A DNA stretch of 64,000 nucleotides from Pelagibacterium limicola (GCF_015694405.1 NZ_JADQDB010000002.1:310001-374000), one strand, 5' to 3'; positions 18,499 to 27,560 are shown, counted from the first letter of the stretch. Notes: generated by a model from the sequence alone, not told the origin. A program made the numbers and translations.

Positions 18499-18584
18499 AT
18501 GGCACCTCTTGCAGCAGTATCTGTAAACTTATCAGAACCACAGCCGACGCCGGCCTGCAAGCAAAGCGCCTGCGCATGGTTTCC

Positions 18585-19730
18585 CTAAAGCAACCCTTCG
18601 GCCGCAAGATCCCTCATCAACTGCCGCGAGCCGTACGTCCATGGCGGGCACTCGGTTGAGAGCCTTACGGTATTTACCAATGCGCCGAGCTTGGGCGAAG
18701 AAATCGTCACCACGTCGCCAATCTTGTGCGTGAAGCCCTTGCCGGGGCCGTCTCGATCCTTGACCGGCGCGAACATGGTCCCGAGATAGAGCACCATACC
18801 GTCGGGATACTGGTGATGCGGCCCCAACGCGGCCTTGACCAGGGATTCAGGCGTGCGGGAGATTTCGCTCATACGGCTGGTCCCTTCGAGCAGAAATCCG
18901 TCCGGCCCTCTGACCTCGAGGGTGACTTCAGCCGATTTCACGTCCTCAAGCCCGAAAGTCCCGTCGAATAGGCGTACGAAGGGGCCGAGCGAGGCCGATG
19001 CGTTGTTGTCCTTGGCCTTACCCAGCAGCAAGGCCGAGCGCCCTTCCACGTCGCGCAGATTGACGTCGTTACCCAGCGTGGCGCCCACAATCCGCCCGCC
19101 AGAGTTCACGGCAAGCGCGATCTCAGGCTCCGGATTGTTCCAATTCGAGATCGGATGTAGTCCGATATCGGCGCCATACCCAACGCTGGCCAGTGGCTGG
19201 CATTTGGTGAAGATTTCGGCGTCCGGCCCTATGCCGACTTCGAGATACTGGCTCCAGATGCCCCGCGCGATGAGGTTTTCCTTGACCGCCGCCGCTGCGT
19301 CCGAGCCGGGAACGAGTTCTGAAAGATTGGCGCCCACCAACTCCAGAATCTCCCCCCGCAGTGCGTCCGCTCTTGCCGGGTCGCCCTTGGCCTGTTCCTC
19401 GATCACCCGCTCGAGCAGGCTCACGACAAAGGTCACACCTGCGGCCTTGACCGCCTGGAGGTCGACCGGCGACAGGAGATGCGGCAGGGTCTGCCGACCT
19501 TCCTTCGCGACGCTGTTGGCCATCACGATATCGACGTTCCCGAGGCTCTCGCCCCCCGCGTTCCGGACATAGCCGACAGGATCGTCCATTTCCCAGATGT
19601 CGCGCACCGTAGGCGCGGCCTTTGTGGTGATGTCGATGACCTCCCCGTCCCGCACGGTAACGACGCGCGGCAGCGGCGCGCTTCCGATTCGGGCCCGGCC
19701 CAGCCAGGTTCCCTCATTCCAAAAATTCAT
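18585..19730 (-). CDS. Fumarylacetoacetate hydrolase (FAH) family protein
   Basis: A 381-residue FAH-superfamily protein. The core in the second half (FTKCQPLASVGYGADIG, then NNPEPEIALAVNSGGRIVGATLGNDVNLRD) is the beta-roll domain in which acidic residues bind a divalent metal. The long N-terminal part and overall size fit the subgroup of FAH proteins that act on 2-keto-3-deoxy sugar acids in rhizobia rather than true fumarylacetoacetase. The reaction is not proven. It lies upstream of psuG/psuK; a link with sugar-acid use would fit the uronate island about 6 kb away, but the genes are not contiguous. Confidence 0.8.
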   Translation of the reverse strand: MNFWNEGTWLGRARIGSAPLPRVVTVRDGEVIDITTKAAPTVRDIWEMDDPVGYVRNAGGESLGNVDIVMANSVAKEGRQTLPHLLSPVDLQAVKAAGVTFVVSLLERVIEEQAKGDPARADALRGEILELVGANLSELVPGSDAAAAVKENLIARGIWSQYLEVGIGPDAEIFTKCQPLASVGYGADIGLHPISNWNNPEPEIALAVNSGGRIVGATLGNDVNLRDVEGRSALLLGKAKDNNASASLGPFVRLFDGTFGLEDVKSAEVTLEVRGPDGFLLEGTSRMSEISRTPESLVKAALGPHHQYPDGMVLYLGTMFAPVKDRDGPGKGFTHKIGDVVTISSPKLGALVNTVRLSTECPPWTYGSRQLMRDLAAEGLL

Positions 19731-19794
19731 CGGTTTCTCCCCCGAGGATTCGCGGTGTGGACCATAACGGATCGGACCGGCGATACCAGCCCGA

Positions 19795-20130
19795 TTAGAT
19801 GCACATGGTGATGAAAAGGCTGGGCGCGAGAACGAAAATCATCGAGCCCAGCGCCGCAACGGTAAGCCCGAACCCTGTATAGGCGATCATCTTTCTGGGC
19901 TCGGCGTCCGCGGCCAGCAGGTAACGGTAGTTCTGTCGGGCAAACCAGGCCAGAAACAGGGCGTGAACGACGAACAGCCCCACGAGGACGGTGCGCTGGA
20001 ACCTCTGATTCCACCCGAACTCGCATCCGATCGCATTGACCGCATAAAGCGCAATGAAGGCGATCGACCAGACGATAAAGCCGATGACGAGAAGCAGAAG
20101 ATCGGCGGACGGCGTCCGGACAAGGGTCAT
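19795..20130 (-). CDS. Small membrane protein of the oxidase operon
   Basis: A 111-residue protein with three predicted membrane helices (about 12-32, 47-65 and 83-106). Its ATG at 20130 overlaps the stop of the oxidase subunit I+III gene by four bases, so it is the last gene of that operon. The segment ALYAVNAIGCEFGW recurs, as far as I recall, in small proteins at the end of similar oxidase clusters in proteobacteria. It may be a small accessory subunit, comparable in position to subunit IV, but no catalytic or ligand residues are evident. Function unknown. Confidence 0.75.
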   Translation of the reverse strand: MTLVRTPSADLLLLVIGFIVWSIAFIALYAVNAIGCEFGWNQRFQRTVLVGLFVVHALFLAWFARQNYRYLLAADAEPRKMIAYTGFGLTVAALGSMIFVLAPSLFITMCI

Positions 20131-22643
20131 CGTGTTGCCTCCAGCATCCCGATGAGAAACGGCATCGCCATGACCATAAGGATACCCGCGATTCCGGTCA
20201 GCGCCGTATAGCCATGCCACAGACTCCCAATCCGCAATTCGAGCTGGGCACCCGGCACGATGAGTCCACGCCACATCTTGATCGCCGCATTGAGCACAAA
20301 GAGAAGGCCGATCGCGCAATGGAGCACCCCGTAGCCGAGCAGCGCGAAGGCCGTGGCAGCGTGGGCATGGGCGGTGGGATCAGGCATCCCCGCAATCGCA
20401 ATCGATCCGGCGGCTATGGTCAGGATGTAAGCGCCCGTCAGCCCCGCAAGGAGAGGCGCGATGCGGCCGCTTCCCCGATTGGTGCGCTCGATCCACCATC
20501 CCACCGCGCCAGCGATGGGGTAGCCGATCAACGCAACCAGCATGGCGAGGCCGGTTTCGGCGACGTCCGGTGGCGGCCAGTTCGCCGCCACCAGCCAGTT
20601 ATAGAGCGTCCCAAAGAGGAGCGACGCGAACAACGTGCCGTTGGCCAGCAGGGCAAAGACCATTGCCCACCACGAAGCTGGCCGGTCCACCTCGCTATGT
20701 GGCGGAGCCTTCTCCCCGCGCCCAACGTCAAGCAACCCCATCCCGGGTTCGATCCTGTTGGCTTGCGACCACCACACGAAGCTCAGGGACACCAGCACCG
20801 CAAAGGCCAGCGCGACCCAGTAGAACGCGAACAACATCGAAATCACGGCGCCGGCAACAAGCGATGCGGAAACAAGCGGCAGGTACGTCGATTTGGGCAG
20901 CAGCGCGACATGCTCAAGCCGTCCGGTGGTCATGTCGACCCCGAGCGTCTCCATTCGCTCTTCGCGGACAAATCCGAGATAGCCATTGCCAGCGGCCAGA
21001 TCCCGTCCGAGCGTATCGACATCGAGATCGTCCGCCCGTTCCGAAACCTCTGGGAGTGACGCGAAGGCATAGGACGTTGGACGTGTCGGCATCGCCCATT
21101 CCAGCGTCCCGGCCCGCCAGGGATTGCGGCCGAACTGCCGCCCGAAATTGAGTTGTAGTATGATGTCGGCCATTACGAGGGCAAAACCCATCGTCAGGAT
21201 GAACCCGCCCACCGATGACAGGAGGTTGAGCCAGTCCCAACCGAAGGCGGCGGGATAGGTGTAGATGCGCCGCGGCATACCCATGAGGCCGGTCAGATGC
21301 ATCATGAAGAAGGTGAGGTTGAAGCCGATGAAAATCAGCCAGAAAGCCGGTACCGAAATTCTGTGCACACTCTGACGGCCGGTGAGGTGCGGCAGCCAAT
21401 AGTAGATGCCGGCCAGCATCGGGAACACGAAACCGCCCACCAGGACATAGTGCAAATGCGCAACGACGAAATGCGTGTCGTGTGCCTGCCAGTTGAACGG
21501 CACCATCGCCAGCATGACGCCCGTCAACCCGCCGAGCACGAACACGATGAAGAACCCCACCACATAGAGCATTGGAACGTCGAACCGCGGCCTGCCATGC
21601 GCAAGAGTGGCGAGCCACGCAAAAATCTGCACCGCTGTTGGGATCGCCACGACGGCGCTGGCGGCTGAAAAGAAGGCAAGCGCCAGATGCGGAATGCCCA
21701 CCGTGAACATGTGGTGCACCCAGATCCCGAACGATAGGAAGCCCAGCGCGACGATGGCGATGATGATTGCGCGATATCCTATGATCGGCCTTTGCGCGAA
21801 CACTGGGATGATGGTCGAGAGCACCCCTGCCGCCGGCAGGAAGATGATATAAACCTCGGGGTGGCCGAACAGCCAGAACAGGTGCTGCCAGAGCAGGGGA
21901 TCGCCTCCGCGCGTGGGGTCAAAAAACGGCAGATCGAATGCCCGTTCGATCTCGAGCAGGATCGAGGCGAGGATCAGCGGCGGAAAGCCCACCACCATCA
22001 TCAGCGCCGTCACCAGCATGTACCAGGCAAAAATCGGCATCCTGTTGAGCGACATGCCCGGCGCGCGGATCTTGAGGATTGAAACCGTGATCTCCACCGC
22101 TGCAGCGATGGCCGAAATCTCTACGAACGTCACGCCCAAGAGCCAGACATCGGCGTTGATGCCCGGCGTATAGACGTTCGAGGAGAGCGGGGTGTACATG
22201 AACCACCCCGAGTCGGGGGCGACACCGAACAGCATCGAGACAAGGATGATCGTGCCCCCGAAAAGGTAACACCAGTACCCGAATGCCGTAACGCGGGGGA
22301 ACGCAAGATCGCGCGCGCCAAGCACTTTGGGCAGCATGTAGATCGCCAGTCCCTCCAGCATGGGAATCGCGAACAGGAACATCATCACCGTGCCGTGCAT
22401 GGTGAAAATCTGATTGTAGATGTCCGCCCCCACGAAAGCCGAATGGGACGTCGCCAGCTGGGCCCGGATGAGCATCGCGAGCACGCCGCCGATGGCGAAA
22501 AACACCAGGGCGGTGACCATGAACCGCGTTCCCACTACGGTGTGGTTGACCGCGGACAGCCGCCTTAAACCCTTGCCGCTTCCCCAGACCCGCTCAAGCG
22601 CCTTGTGCAGCGCTATGGGCGAGCGCGGCTCCATGCTGCTCAT
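20127..22643 (-). CDS. Fused cytochrome c oxidase subunits I and III
   Basis: This 838-residue integral membrane protein joins haem-copper oxidase subunit I (about residues 20-560) to a subunit III-like part (about 610-838). Haem and copper ligands are present: His of FTMHGTVMMF, His of GHPEVY with the cross-linking Tyr, the pair VHHMF, and VVAHLHYV. The D-channel Asp of ARDLAFPR and the Glu of HPEVY are kept. In the K-channel region the usual TGIKIFSW is TAVQIFAW, so Lys is Gln and Ser is Ala, and the usual NN after AFPR is missing. Its ATG overlaps the subunit II stop by four bases. A variant A-type oxidase is most likely. Confidence 0.93.
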   Translation of the reverse strand: MSSMEPRSPIALHKALERVWGSGKGLRRLSAVNHTVVGTRFMVTALVFFAIGGVLAMLIRAQLATSHSAFVGADIYNQIFTMHGTVMMFLFAIPMLEGLAIYMLPKVLGARDLAFPRVTAFGYWCYLFGGTIILVSMLFGVAPDSGWFMYTPLSSNVYTPGINADVWLLGVTFVEISAIAAAVEITVSILKIRAPGMSLNRMPIFAWYMLVTALMMVVGFPPLILASILLEIERAFDLPFFDPTRGGDPLLWQHLFWLFGHPEVYIIFLPAAGVLSTIIPVFAQRPIIGYRAIIIAIVALGFLSFGIWVHHMFTVGIPHLALAFFSAASAVVAIPTAVQIFAWLATLAHGRPRFDVPMLYVVGFFIVFVLGGLTGVMLAMVPFNWQAHDTHFVVAHLHYVLVGGFVFPMLAGIYYWLPHLTGRQSVHRISVPAFWLIFIGFNLTFFMMHLTGLMGMPRRIYTYPAAFGWDWLNLLSSVGGFILTMGFALVMADIILQLNFGRQFGRNPWRAGTLEWAMPTRPTSYAFASLPEVSERADDLDVDTLGRDLAAGNGYLGFVREERMETLGVDMTTGRLEHVALLPKSTYLPLVSASLVAGAVISMLFAFYWVALAFAVLVSLSFVWWSQANRIEPGMGLLDVGRGEKAPPHSEVDRPASWWAMVFALLANGTLFASLLFGTLYNWLVAANWPPPDVAETGLAMLVALIGYPIAGAVGWWIERTNRGSGRIAPLLAGLTGAYILTIAAGSIAIAGMPDPTAHAHAATAFALLGYGVLHCAIGLLFVLNAAIKMWRGLIVPGAQLELRIGSLWHGYTALTGIAGILMVMAMPFLIGMLEATR

Positions 22644-23317
22644 GGGGTACCTCCTGATAGTATCGCCTGGTACTCCTCAGGGTCGTGAGCCATGAGGGTA
22701 AAAATCATCTCGGTGTGTCCGATACCGCAAAATTCTGCGCAGACGCCCCGGTATGTGCCGGGCCTGTCGGCATGGATGCGTACGACGTTCTCGTGCCCCG
22801 GAATGGCATCGATCTTCCCGGCCAATCGCGGCACCCAGAATGAGTGGATGACGTCTGTCGATGTGACCAGCACGTCAACCGGCTGCCCAGCCGGTATGTG
22901 CAGCACGTCCGTTTCTCCCGCTTCCGGGTGGTCCGGGTACGAAAACCGCCACACCCACATCTCGCCTCGCGCGGACACGCGCGGAACATCCGGATCGGGA
23001 TGCGCCAGCAATCGCTCGCCGGTAAAAAGGGCGTAGATCACCAGCGCCGTGAGCACGACGACAGGCATGATCAGCCCGCCGCCTACGATCCAGTGGTAGG
23101 GTTCGAAGCGCGCGCCGAGGTCCGGCCGTCGATAGACCACCGCCAGCAAAACAAAGACCAGGAGGGCCAATACGGTAGCGCCGGCCAGCATGACCCACCA
23201 CAGCCAGGCAATTGACAAGGCAGCGGGACCGGCTGGATCGAGCGTCGACAACGGTCCGGCGCAACCCGCTAGCGCCAGAGCGGCGCCTGCCAAAAGGAAC
23301 CAGCGCCCGCTCGCCAG
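22640..23317 (-). CDS. Cytochrome c oxidase subunit II (lipoprotein type)
   Basis: Subunit II takes electrons from cytochrome c through the binuclear CuA centre. The CuA motif CAEFCGIGHTEM is near the C-terminus, with the first His in DVIHSFWVP. Two membrane helices precede the periplasmic cupredoxin domain. A lipobox LAGC lies at the end of FLLAGAALALAGC, so the mature protein is probably lipid-anchored. The start is uncertain: no ATG, GTG or TTG is well placed, and the best signal peptide begins at a CTG at 23317 with AGG five bases upstream, giving 225 residues. A GTG at 23380 would add 21 residues and overlap the divergent gene. The frame is open upstream only as antisense. Confidence 0.88.
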   Translation of the reverse strand: MASGRWFLLAGAALALAGCAGPLSTLDPAGPAALSIAWLWWVMLAGATVLALLVFVLLAVVYRRPDLGARFEPYHWIVGGGLIMPVVVLTALVIYALFTGERLLAHPDPDVPRVSARGEMWVWRFSYPDHPEAGETDVLHIPAGQPVDVLVTSTDVIHSFWVPRLAGKIDAIPGHENVVRIHADRPGTYRGVCAEFCGIGHTEMIFTLMAHDPEEYQAILSGGTP

Positions 23318-23356
23318 CGTTGCCTGCGCAACGCTCCCCCGGAATCGCGAGGAAAA

Positions 23357-23857
23357 ATGACCGAGGACAACAGCAAGCACAGCCCCGTCATGCAGAAGGT
23401 CAAGGAGCACTCTGTGAGCTCTGCGGTTGCTGTGGCCGGCCACCCGATCCACGCCATGCTGGTGCACTTTCCCATCGCGCTCATCATGGCCACGTTGGGA
23501 TCTGACGTGTTCTATTGGTTCACGGGCGACGAATTCTTCCTCCGCGCAGGTGTCTGGAGCGCAGGATTTGCCTTTTGGCTTGGCGTCGCCGCCTCGCTCG
23601 CCGGTACTGCAGAATTGCTCCTTGTACGCGGCATCAGGATACGGGTGGGAAGCTGGACCCACGCCATCGCCGCCATGACCCTCCTGGCCATTGCCGCGAG
23701 CAACTGGGGCGTGCGCCTCTACTTTCCCGAGGAGGTTCTCCCGCACGGCCTTGCCCTCTCCGTGCTCTCGGCCATTTTCGCCGGAGTAGCTGGTTGGCAT
23801 GGAGGGAAACTCGTGTTCGATCATGGGGTTGGCCTCATGGTCTCACCAGACGAATGA
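23357..23857 (+). CDS. DUF2231 family membrane protein
   Basis: A 166-residue membrane protein whose GHPIHAMLVHFPIALI segment (about 28-43) is the hallmark of DUF2231; four helices are visible. Conserved histidines at the membrane surface suggest haem or metal contact, but the function is not established. AGGA four bases before the ATG is a good ribosome binding site. It lies on the opposite strand inside the oxidase cluster: its start is 39 bases from the subunit II start, and its end overlaps the end of the copD-like gene by 23 bases. Such genes often accompany alternative oxidases. Confidence 0.85.
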   Translation: MTEDNSKHSPVMQKVKEHSVSSAVAVAGHPIHAMLVHFPIALIMATLGSDVFYWFTGDEFFLRAGVWSAGFAFWLGVAASLAGTAELLLVRGIRIRVGSWTHAIAAMTLLAIAASNWGVRLYFPEEVLPHGLALSVLSAIFAGVAGWHGGKLVFDHGVGLMVSPDE

Positions 23858-24353
23858 ACGGCTCCAGCACAGGGGCCAGCATCTCGCCAAGGTAGCCGGG
23901 CTGGAAAAAATCGGTCTGGAAATCGCGGATATCGATCTCCGGCTTGCCTGAGACGACAACAAGGATTGCCGTGACAACGGCAGCGGTAAACGACGTCACG
24001 GCGACATAGCGCCAATTCGGGTAGTGTCCGGCCTCTTCGAACAGCTTGAGGATTACAAGGCCGGTGAGGACGTGAACGAGCACAAGAACGCCGACAAAAA
24101 AGAGCTTCACCGTAAACCAGGGCACGAACGTTTGCTGATCGAAGATCAGTACGGTCCCCGATCCAATGGCGACGAACGCGGCGGGCGAGAGGATCACGAC
24201 GTAAAAGAACCGGGTCATCGCATGCAGCCGGTGCAGATCGTGATCGACGCCCACTTCGCTTCGCTGACGGTAGACGAAAGGCAGGCAGATCAGCCCCGCC
24301 GCCCATATGGCGATGGTTGCGACATGGATGAACTTCAGTCCCGCAGACAGCAT
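23835..24353 (-). CDS. CopD-like membrane protein of the oxidase cluster
   Basis: A 172-residue protein with four hydrophobic helices and the opening LKFIHVATIAIWAAGLICLP, whose HVAxxxxW pattern is typical of CopD and related haem/copper membrane proteins. The ATG at 24353 shares its A with the ctaG stop (TGATG), so the two are translationally coupled; the longer frame upstream only repeats ctaG in another phase. A conserved His (HAMTRFF) and late His in LVHVLTG could bind haem or copper. A part in copper delivery to the oxidase is inferred from neighbours. Confidence 0.75.
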   Translation of the reverse strand: MLSAGLKFIHVATIAIWAAGLICLPFVYRQRSEVGVDHDLHRLHAMTRFFYVVILSPAAFVAIGSGTVLIFDQQTFVPWFTVKLFFVGVLVLVHVLTGLVILKLFEEAGHYPNWRYVAVTSFTAAVVTAILVVVSGKPEIDIRDFQTDFFQPGYLGEMLAPVLEPFIRLVRP

Positions 24354-25090
24354 CAGGTCGTCCGCGCGCGAGGCGCCAGCATGGCCGCGAACCGCCCCAG
24401 CGCAACCCCGAAATAAGGCAGAGCCGCCGTCACCCACATCAGCAGCCCCGCAAGCTGTTGGTCGCCCAGCGGCGAAAGGCCGAATGCCTGCGTCGTCCCG
24501 AAATGCGCGATATAAACGGGGTGTGACGCAAAGACGAGCAAGGCGCCCAGGAACCCCATCTGCATGACGGTGGCGAGCAGTGCCATCACCCCCGGACCCG
24601 CCCGGGTCAACGGTGAGAGCACCTCACGCCAGACGAGATAAGCCGATCCCATCAACGTTACCTGCATGGCCCAATATAGCGCGTCATGCGAAAGCGCCCA
24701 CAGATACGGGTCCGGCGCGTGCCAGAACCACAATACCGCTGCGTGTAGGATCACCAGCGCAGAAAGCGGGAGCAAAGGTCCGGCCTTCCACGGCAGAGCC
24801 ACGGCGAGCAGCGGCGCGACGCCCGCAATCAGAATGACATGATGGGCAATGCGAGCAGAAAAAAGTGCCGAGGCCAGCGCACAAAGCGGAGAAATGAACG
24901 CGACCGCGATTAGCACCTGCGCACCGACCAGAGACAGGCGGCCAGCAGTGTCGCGACGGCCCCATTGCAGCCAGGCGACGGCCAGGGCGAACATTGCCGC
25001 AAGGATGATGGGATCGAAATTCCAGCGCCCCAGAAGCGTTACAGGTGTAGGCGCCGGTCCACAGTAAGGATCGAGATATGGTTCTGGCAT
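24353..25090 (-). CDS. ctaG: CtaG/caa3-type cytochrome c oxidase assembly factor
   Basis: A 245-residue polytopic membrane protein of the Caa3_CtaG family, needed in Bacillus for copper loading of caa3 oxidase. About seven helices are visible. Typical pieces are ARIAHHVILIAGVAPLL (His pair), LWFWHAPDPYLWAL and a late DQQLAGLLMW motif. This is not the periplasmic Cox11-type CtaG. It is the first gene of the oxidase unit and is coupled to the copD-like gene. Two GC-rich hairpins lie between it and the aldehyde dehydrogenase gene. Confidence 0.87.
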   Translation of the reverse strand: MPEPYLDPYCGPAPTPVTLLGRWNFDPIILAAMFALAVAWLQWGRRDTAGRLSLVGAQVLIAVAFISPLCALASALFSARIAHHVILIAGVAPLLAVALPWKAGPLLPLSALVILHAAVLWFWHAPDPYLWALSHDALYWAMQVTLMGSAYLVWREVLSPLTRAGPGVMALLATVMQMGFLGALLVFASHPVYIAHFGTTQAFGLSPLGDQQLAGLLMWVTAALPYFGVALGRFAAMLAPRARTT

Positions 25091-25132
25091 GTCGGTATCT
25101 GGCCCTCGCAGGGGCCGATACCAGTGCCGTTC

Positions 25133-25162
25133 GGCCCCTCAGGCGCTAACGCATAAGGGGCC
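25133..25162 (-). terminator. Hairpin downstream of the KGSA dehydrogenase gene
   Basis: GGCCCCT (25133-25139) and AGGGGCC (25156-25162) form a 7-bp stem with a 16-base loop, directly after the aldehyde dehydrogenase stop at 25180. A second hairpin, GGCCC/GGGCC flanked by TATC/GATA, lies at 25096-25120. Neither is followed by a U-run, so termination strength is uncertain. Confidence 0.4.
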
Positions 25163-25179
25163 GGTTTCGATCCATCGAT

Positions 25180-26694
25180 TTAATGCAAATCCGACGGCAG
25201 CAGTGCATCGGGGAGGTTCTGGTAGCACACGGGGCGCAGGAAGCGTCGGATCGATAGCGTGCCCACCGAAGTCGCCCCGAAATTGGTCGACGCCGGATAC
25301 GGCCCGCCATGCACCATCGAATCGGCAACTTCGACGCCGGTCGGGAACCCGTTGGCGAGAACACGCCCTGCCTTGCGCTCGATGATCGGCATCAGGCTCT
25401 GACCGAGCGCACTGTCGCCGGCGTCGAGATGCAGGGTGACCGTCAGCTGCCCTTGGAGGCTGCGGGCAATGGCCAACATTTCACCCTCGTCGCGCACCCG
25501 CACCACGAGACCCAACGGCCCGAACACCTCTTCGCCCAGTGCGTGGTTGGCCAGCCAGTTCGCACCGGTCGTTTCGAAAAGATATGGCGTCGCATTGCGC
25601 AGGTCGCAGGTCGATGTCAGCAATTCCTGCACACCCGCCGTACCCGCAACACGGTCGCGGCCCGAGCGGAAGGCCTCTGCAATCCCGTCGGTCAGCATGG
25701 TTTGCGGGCCCACGGCCGCAAGCGCTTCCCTGGCGGCACTGACGAAACCGTCAGCCTCCGGCCCATCGATGACGACGGCGATGCCGGGATTGGTGCAGAA
25801 CTGCCCTGCGCCCATCGACAGCGATCCTGACCAGCCCTTACCAATCTCGGCGCCGCGCGCCTTTACCGCTTCAGGCAGGAGGAACATCGGATTGACCGAC
25901 CCCAACTCACCGAAGAACGGGATTGGCTCGGGCCGAGCCGCGCAGAGGTTGTATAGCGCCCTGCCCCCACCCAAGGAACCGGTGAACCCTACCGCCTTGA
26001 TATTGGGATGCTGCACCAGGGCAGACCCGACCTCACGATTGCCGCCCTGGATGAGCGAGAATACGCCCGGATGCAGCCCGAGCTTTTCGCGCGCGGCATT
26101 GACGGCCTCGGCGACGATTTCACCCGTTCCCGGATGAGCCGAATGCCCCTTGACCACCACCGGACACCCTGCGGCCAGCGCCGCCGCGGTATCGCCGCCC
26201 GCGGTCGAGAAGGCCAGCGGGAAGTTCGAAGCCCCGAACACGGCAACCGGGCCGATGGGACGCTGCACCATCTTAAGGTCCGGGCGCGGGAGCGGCTGGC
26301 GGTCCGGCAGGGCCTCGTCGTGCCGCCGGTCGAGATAATCACCCTTCAGGATATGCGAAGCAAAGAGCCGGAGTTGGCCTGTTGTCCGGCCACGCTCGCC
26401 AACGAGCCGGGCCTCTGGCAGCCCTGTCTCCTGGCTGCCGATCTGGGTGATGGCGTCGCCGCGCGCGTCGATTTCGTCTGCAATCGCATTGAGGAACGCC
26501 GCACGTTCCTCGCGGGTCGAATAGCCATAGGACCAGAACGCCTCTTCCGCCGCCTCACAGGCCGCGTTCACGTTATCTACCGTCCCGATGGAAAAATCGT
26601 GCGCGTCGCCATGCGCGGGTTCCGATTTGAAGGTATTGGCCTCAGCCACCCATTCACCGGCGATCAGATGCTTGCCATGCGGCACAAAAGTCAT
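25180..26694 (-). CDS. 2-Oxoglutarate semialdehyde dehydrogenase (NADP+)
   Basis: A 504-residue aldehyde dehydrogenase that oxidises 2-oxoglutarate semialdehyde (2,5-dioxopentanoate) to 2-oxoglutarate, the last step of oxidative uronate breakdown. The catalytic cysteine lies in GAGQFCTNPG and the general base Glu in FFGELGSVNP; ASNFPLAFSTAGGD is the region near the nucleotide. The VVKGHSAHPGTGE segment (His in place of the usual P/S) is typical of the KGSADH subgroup. Its ATG follows the udh stop by one base, so the two are co-transcribed. Substrate assignment comes from subfamily features plus context. Confidence 0.88.
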   Translation of the reverse strand: MTFVPHGKHLIAGEWVAEANTFKSEPAHGDAHDFSIGTVDNVNAACEAAEEAFWSYGYSTREERAAFLNAIADEIDARGDAITQIGSQETGLPEARLVGERGRTTGQLRLFASHILKGDYLDRRHDEALPDRQPLPRPDLKMVQRPIGPVAVFGASNFPLAFSTAGGDTAAALAAGCPVVVKGHSAHPGTGEIVAEAVNAAREKLGLHPGVFSLIQGGNREVGSALVQHPNIKAVGFTGSLGGGRALYNLCAARPEPIPFFGELGSVNPMFLLPEAVKARGAEIGKGWSGSLSMGAGQFCTNPGIAVVIDGPEADGFVSAAREALAAVGPQTMLTDGIAEAFRSGRDRVAGTAGVQELLTSTCDLRNATPYLFETTGANWLANHALGEEVFGPLGLVVRVRDEGEMLAIARSLQGQLTVTLHLDAGDSALGQSLMPIIERKAGRVLANGFPTGVEVADSMVHGGPYPASTNFGATSVGTLSIRRFLRPVCYQNLPDALLPSDLH

Positions 26695-26695
26695 G

Positions 26696-27493
26696 TCAGT
26701 CGTCCTCGTAGATCGGATCGGTCACGTGATTGCCGCCCTGATAGAGCGCAATTGGATCGGTTGGGTCCGGACGCGGCACAGTCGCCTCGATTTCAGCCCG
26801 GTACACCTCTGAGTTATCAGAGGGTACCCACCCAAGCCAAGCCACATGTGAATTATCCCACCAGTTGGCTGTATTGTTCGATACCCCCCAGATGACCGGA
26901 CACCCCAAACGCGGCACCGCGAATACACGCTCGGTCAGCGAAGCAAAGTCATCATAGCTCAGCCATGTGGCAAGTTGACGGTAATTGCGTGGCCTGTCGA
27001 AACACGACCCGACCCGGACTATGGCCGTCTCCTGCCCGAACCTGTCGTGATACATTTGTGCGAGCGCTTCACCGAAGCATTTGGACACCGCATATAGTCC
27101 GTCGGGCCGCGTCGGAGCCTTGGCGTCAAGCCGCTGGTTCTGGGGGTAGAATCCGACCGTATGGTTGGAACTCGCGAAAAGAATCCGCGGCATCCCGTTA
27201 GCGCGGGCCGCCTCATAGAGATTGTAGAGGCCCACAATGTTGCCGTCGACGATATTGGAAAACTTGTCCGCGGCGGCGACTCCAGCCAGGTGAACGATCC
27301 CGTCGCACCCTTCGACGGCCCTGAATACCGCGTCCCGGTCAGCAAGATCGCATAGCGCGAACTCTTCATCCGGGCGCTCGGTTTCCATCGGGCTACGATG
27401 AGAAATTCTGACGATGTCGGCCAGATGCGCAAGTTTCGTCCGCATCACTCGGCCCATCCCGCCTGCGGCGCCTGTTATCAACAATCGCTTCAA
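26696..27493 (-). CDS. udh: Uronate dehydrogenase
   Basis: An extended SDR that oxidises D-galacturonate or D-glucuronate with NAD+ to the aldaro-1,5-lactone. ITGAAGGMG near the N-terminus is the nucleotide motif; the catalytic YAVSK lies near residue 134, with the serine in FASSNHTVG. I place the start at TTG 27493, because AGGAG lies seven bases upstream and this gives 265 residues, the length of the Agrobacterium enzyme. The frame is open to 27565 but that part lacks family sequence. Upstream is a divergent gntR gene; downstream is the KGSA dehydrogenase. Confidence 0.9.
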   Translation of the reverse strand: MKRLLITGAAGGMGRVMRTKLAHLADIVRISHRSPMETERPDEEFALCDLADRDAVFRAVEGCDGIVHLAGVAAADKFSNIVDGNIVGLYNLYEAARANGMPRILFASSNHTVGFYPQNQRLDAKAPTRPDGLYAVSKCFGEALAQMYHDRFGQETAIVRVGSCFDRPRNYRQLATWLSYDDFASLTERVFAVPRLGCPVIWGVSNNTANWWDNSHVAWLGWVPSDNSEVYRAEIEATVPRPDPTDPIALYQGGNHVTDPIYEDD

Positions 27494-27560
27494 GGGGTTT
27501 CTCCTTTCGGGAATACTGGGCCCATGCCCGCTTCCGTCGCTGGGATTGCCATTTGCGGCC

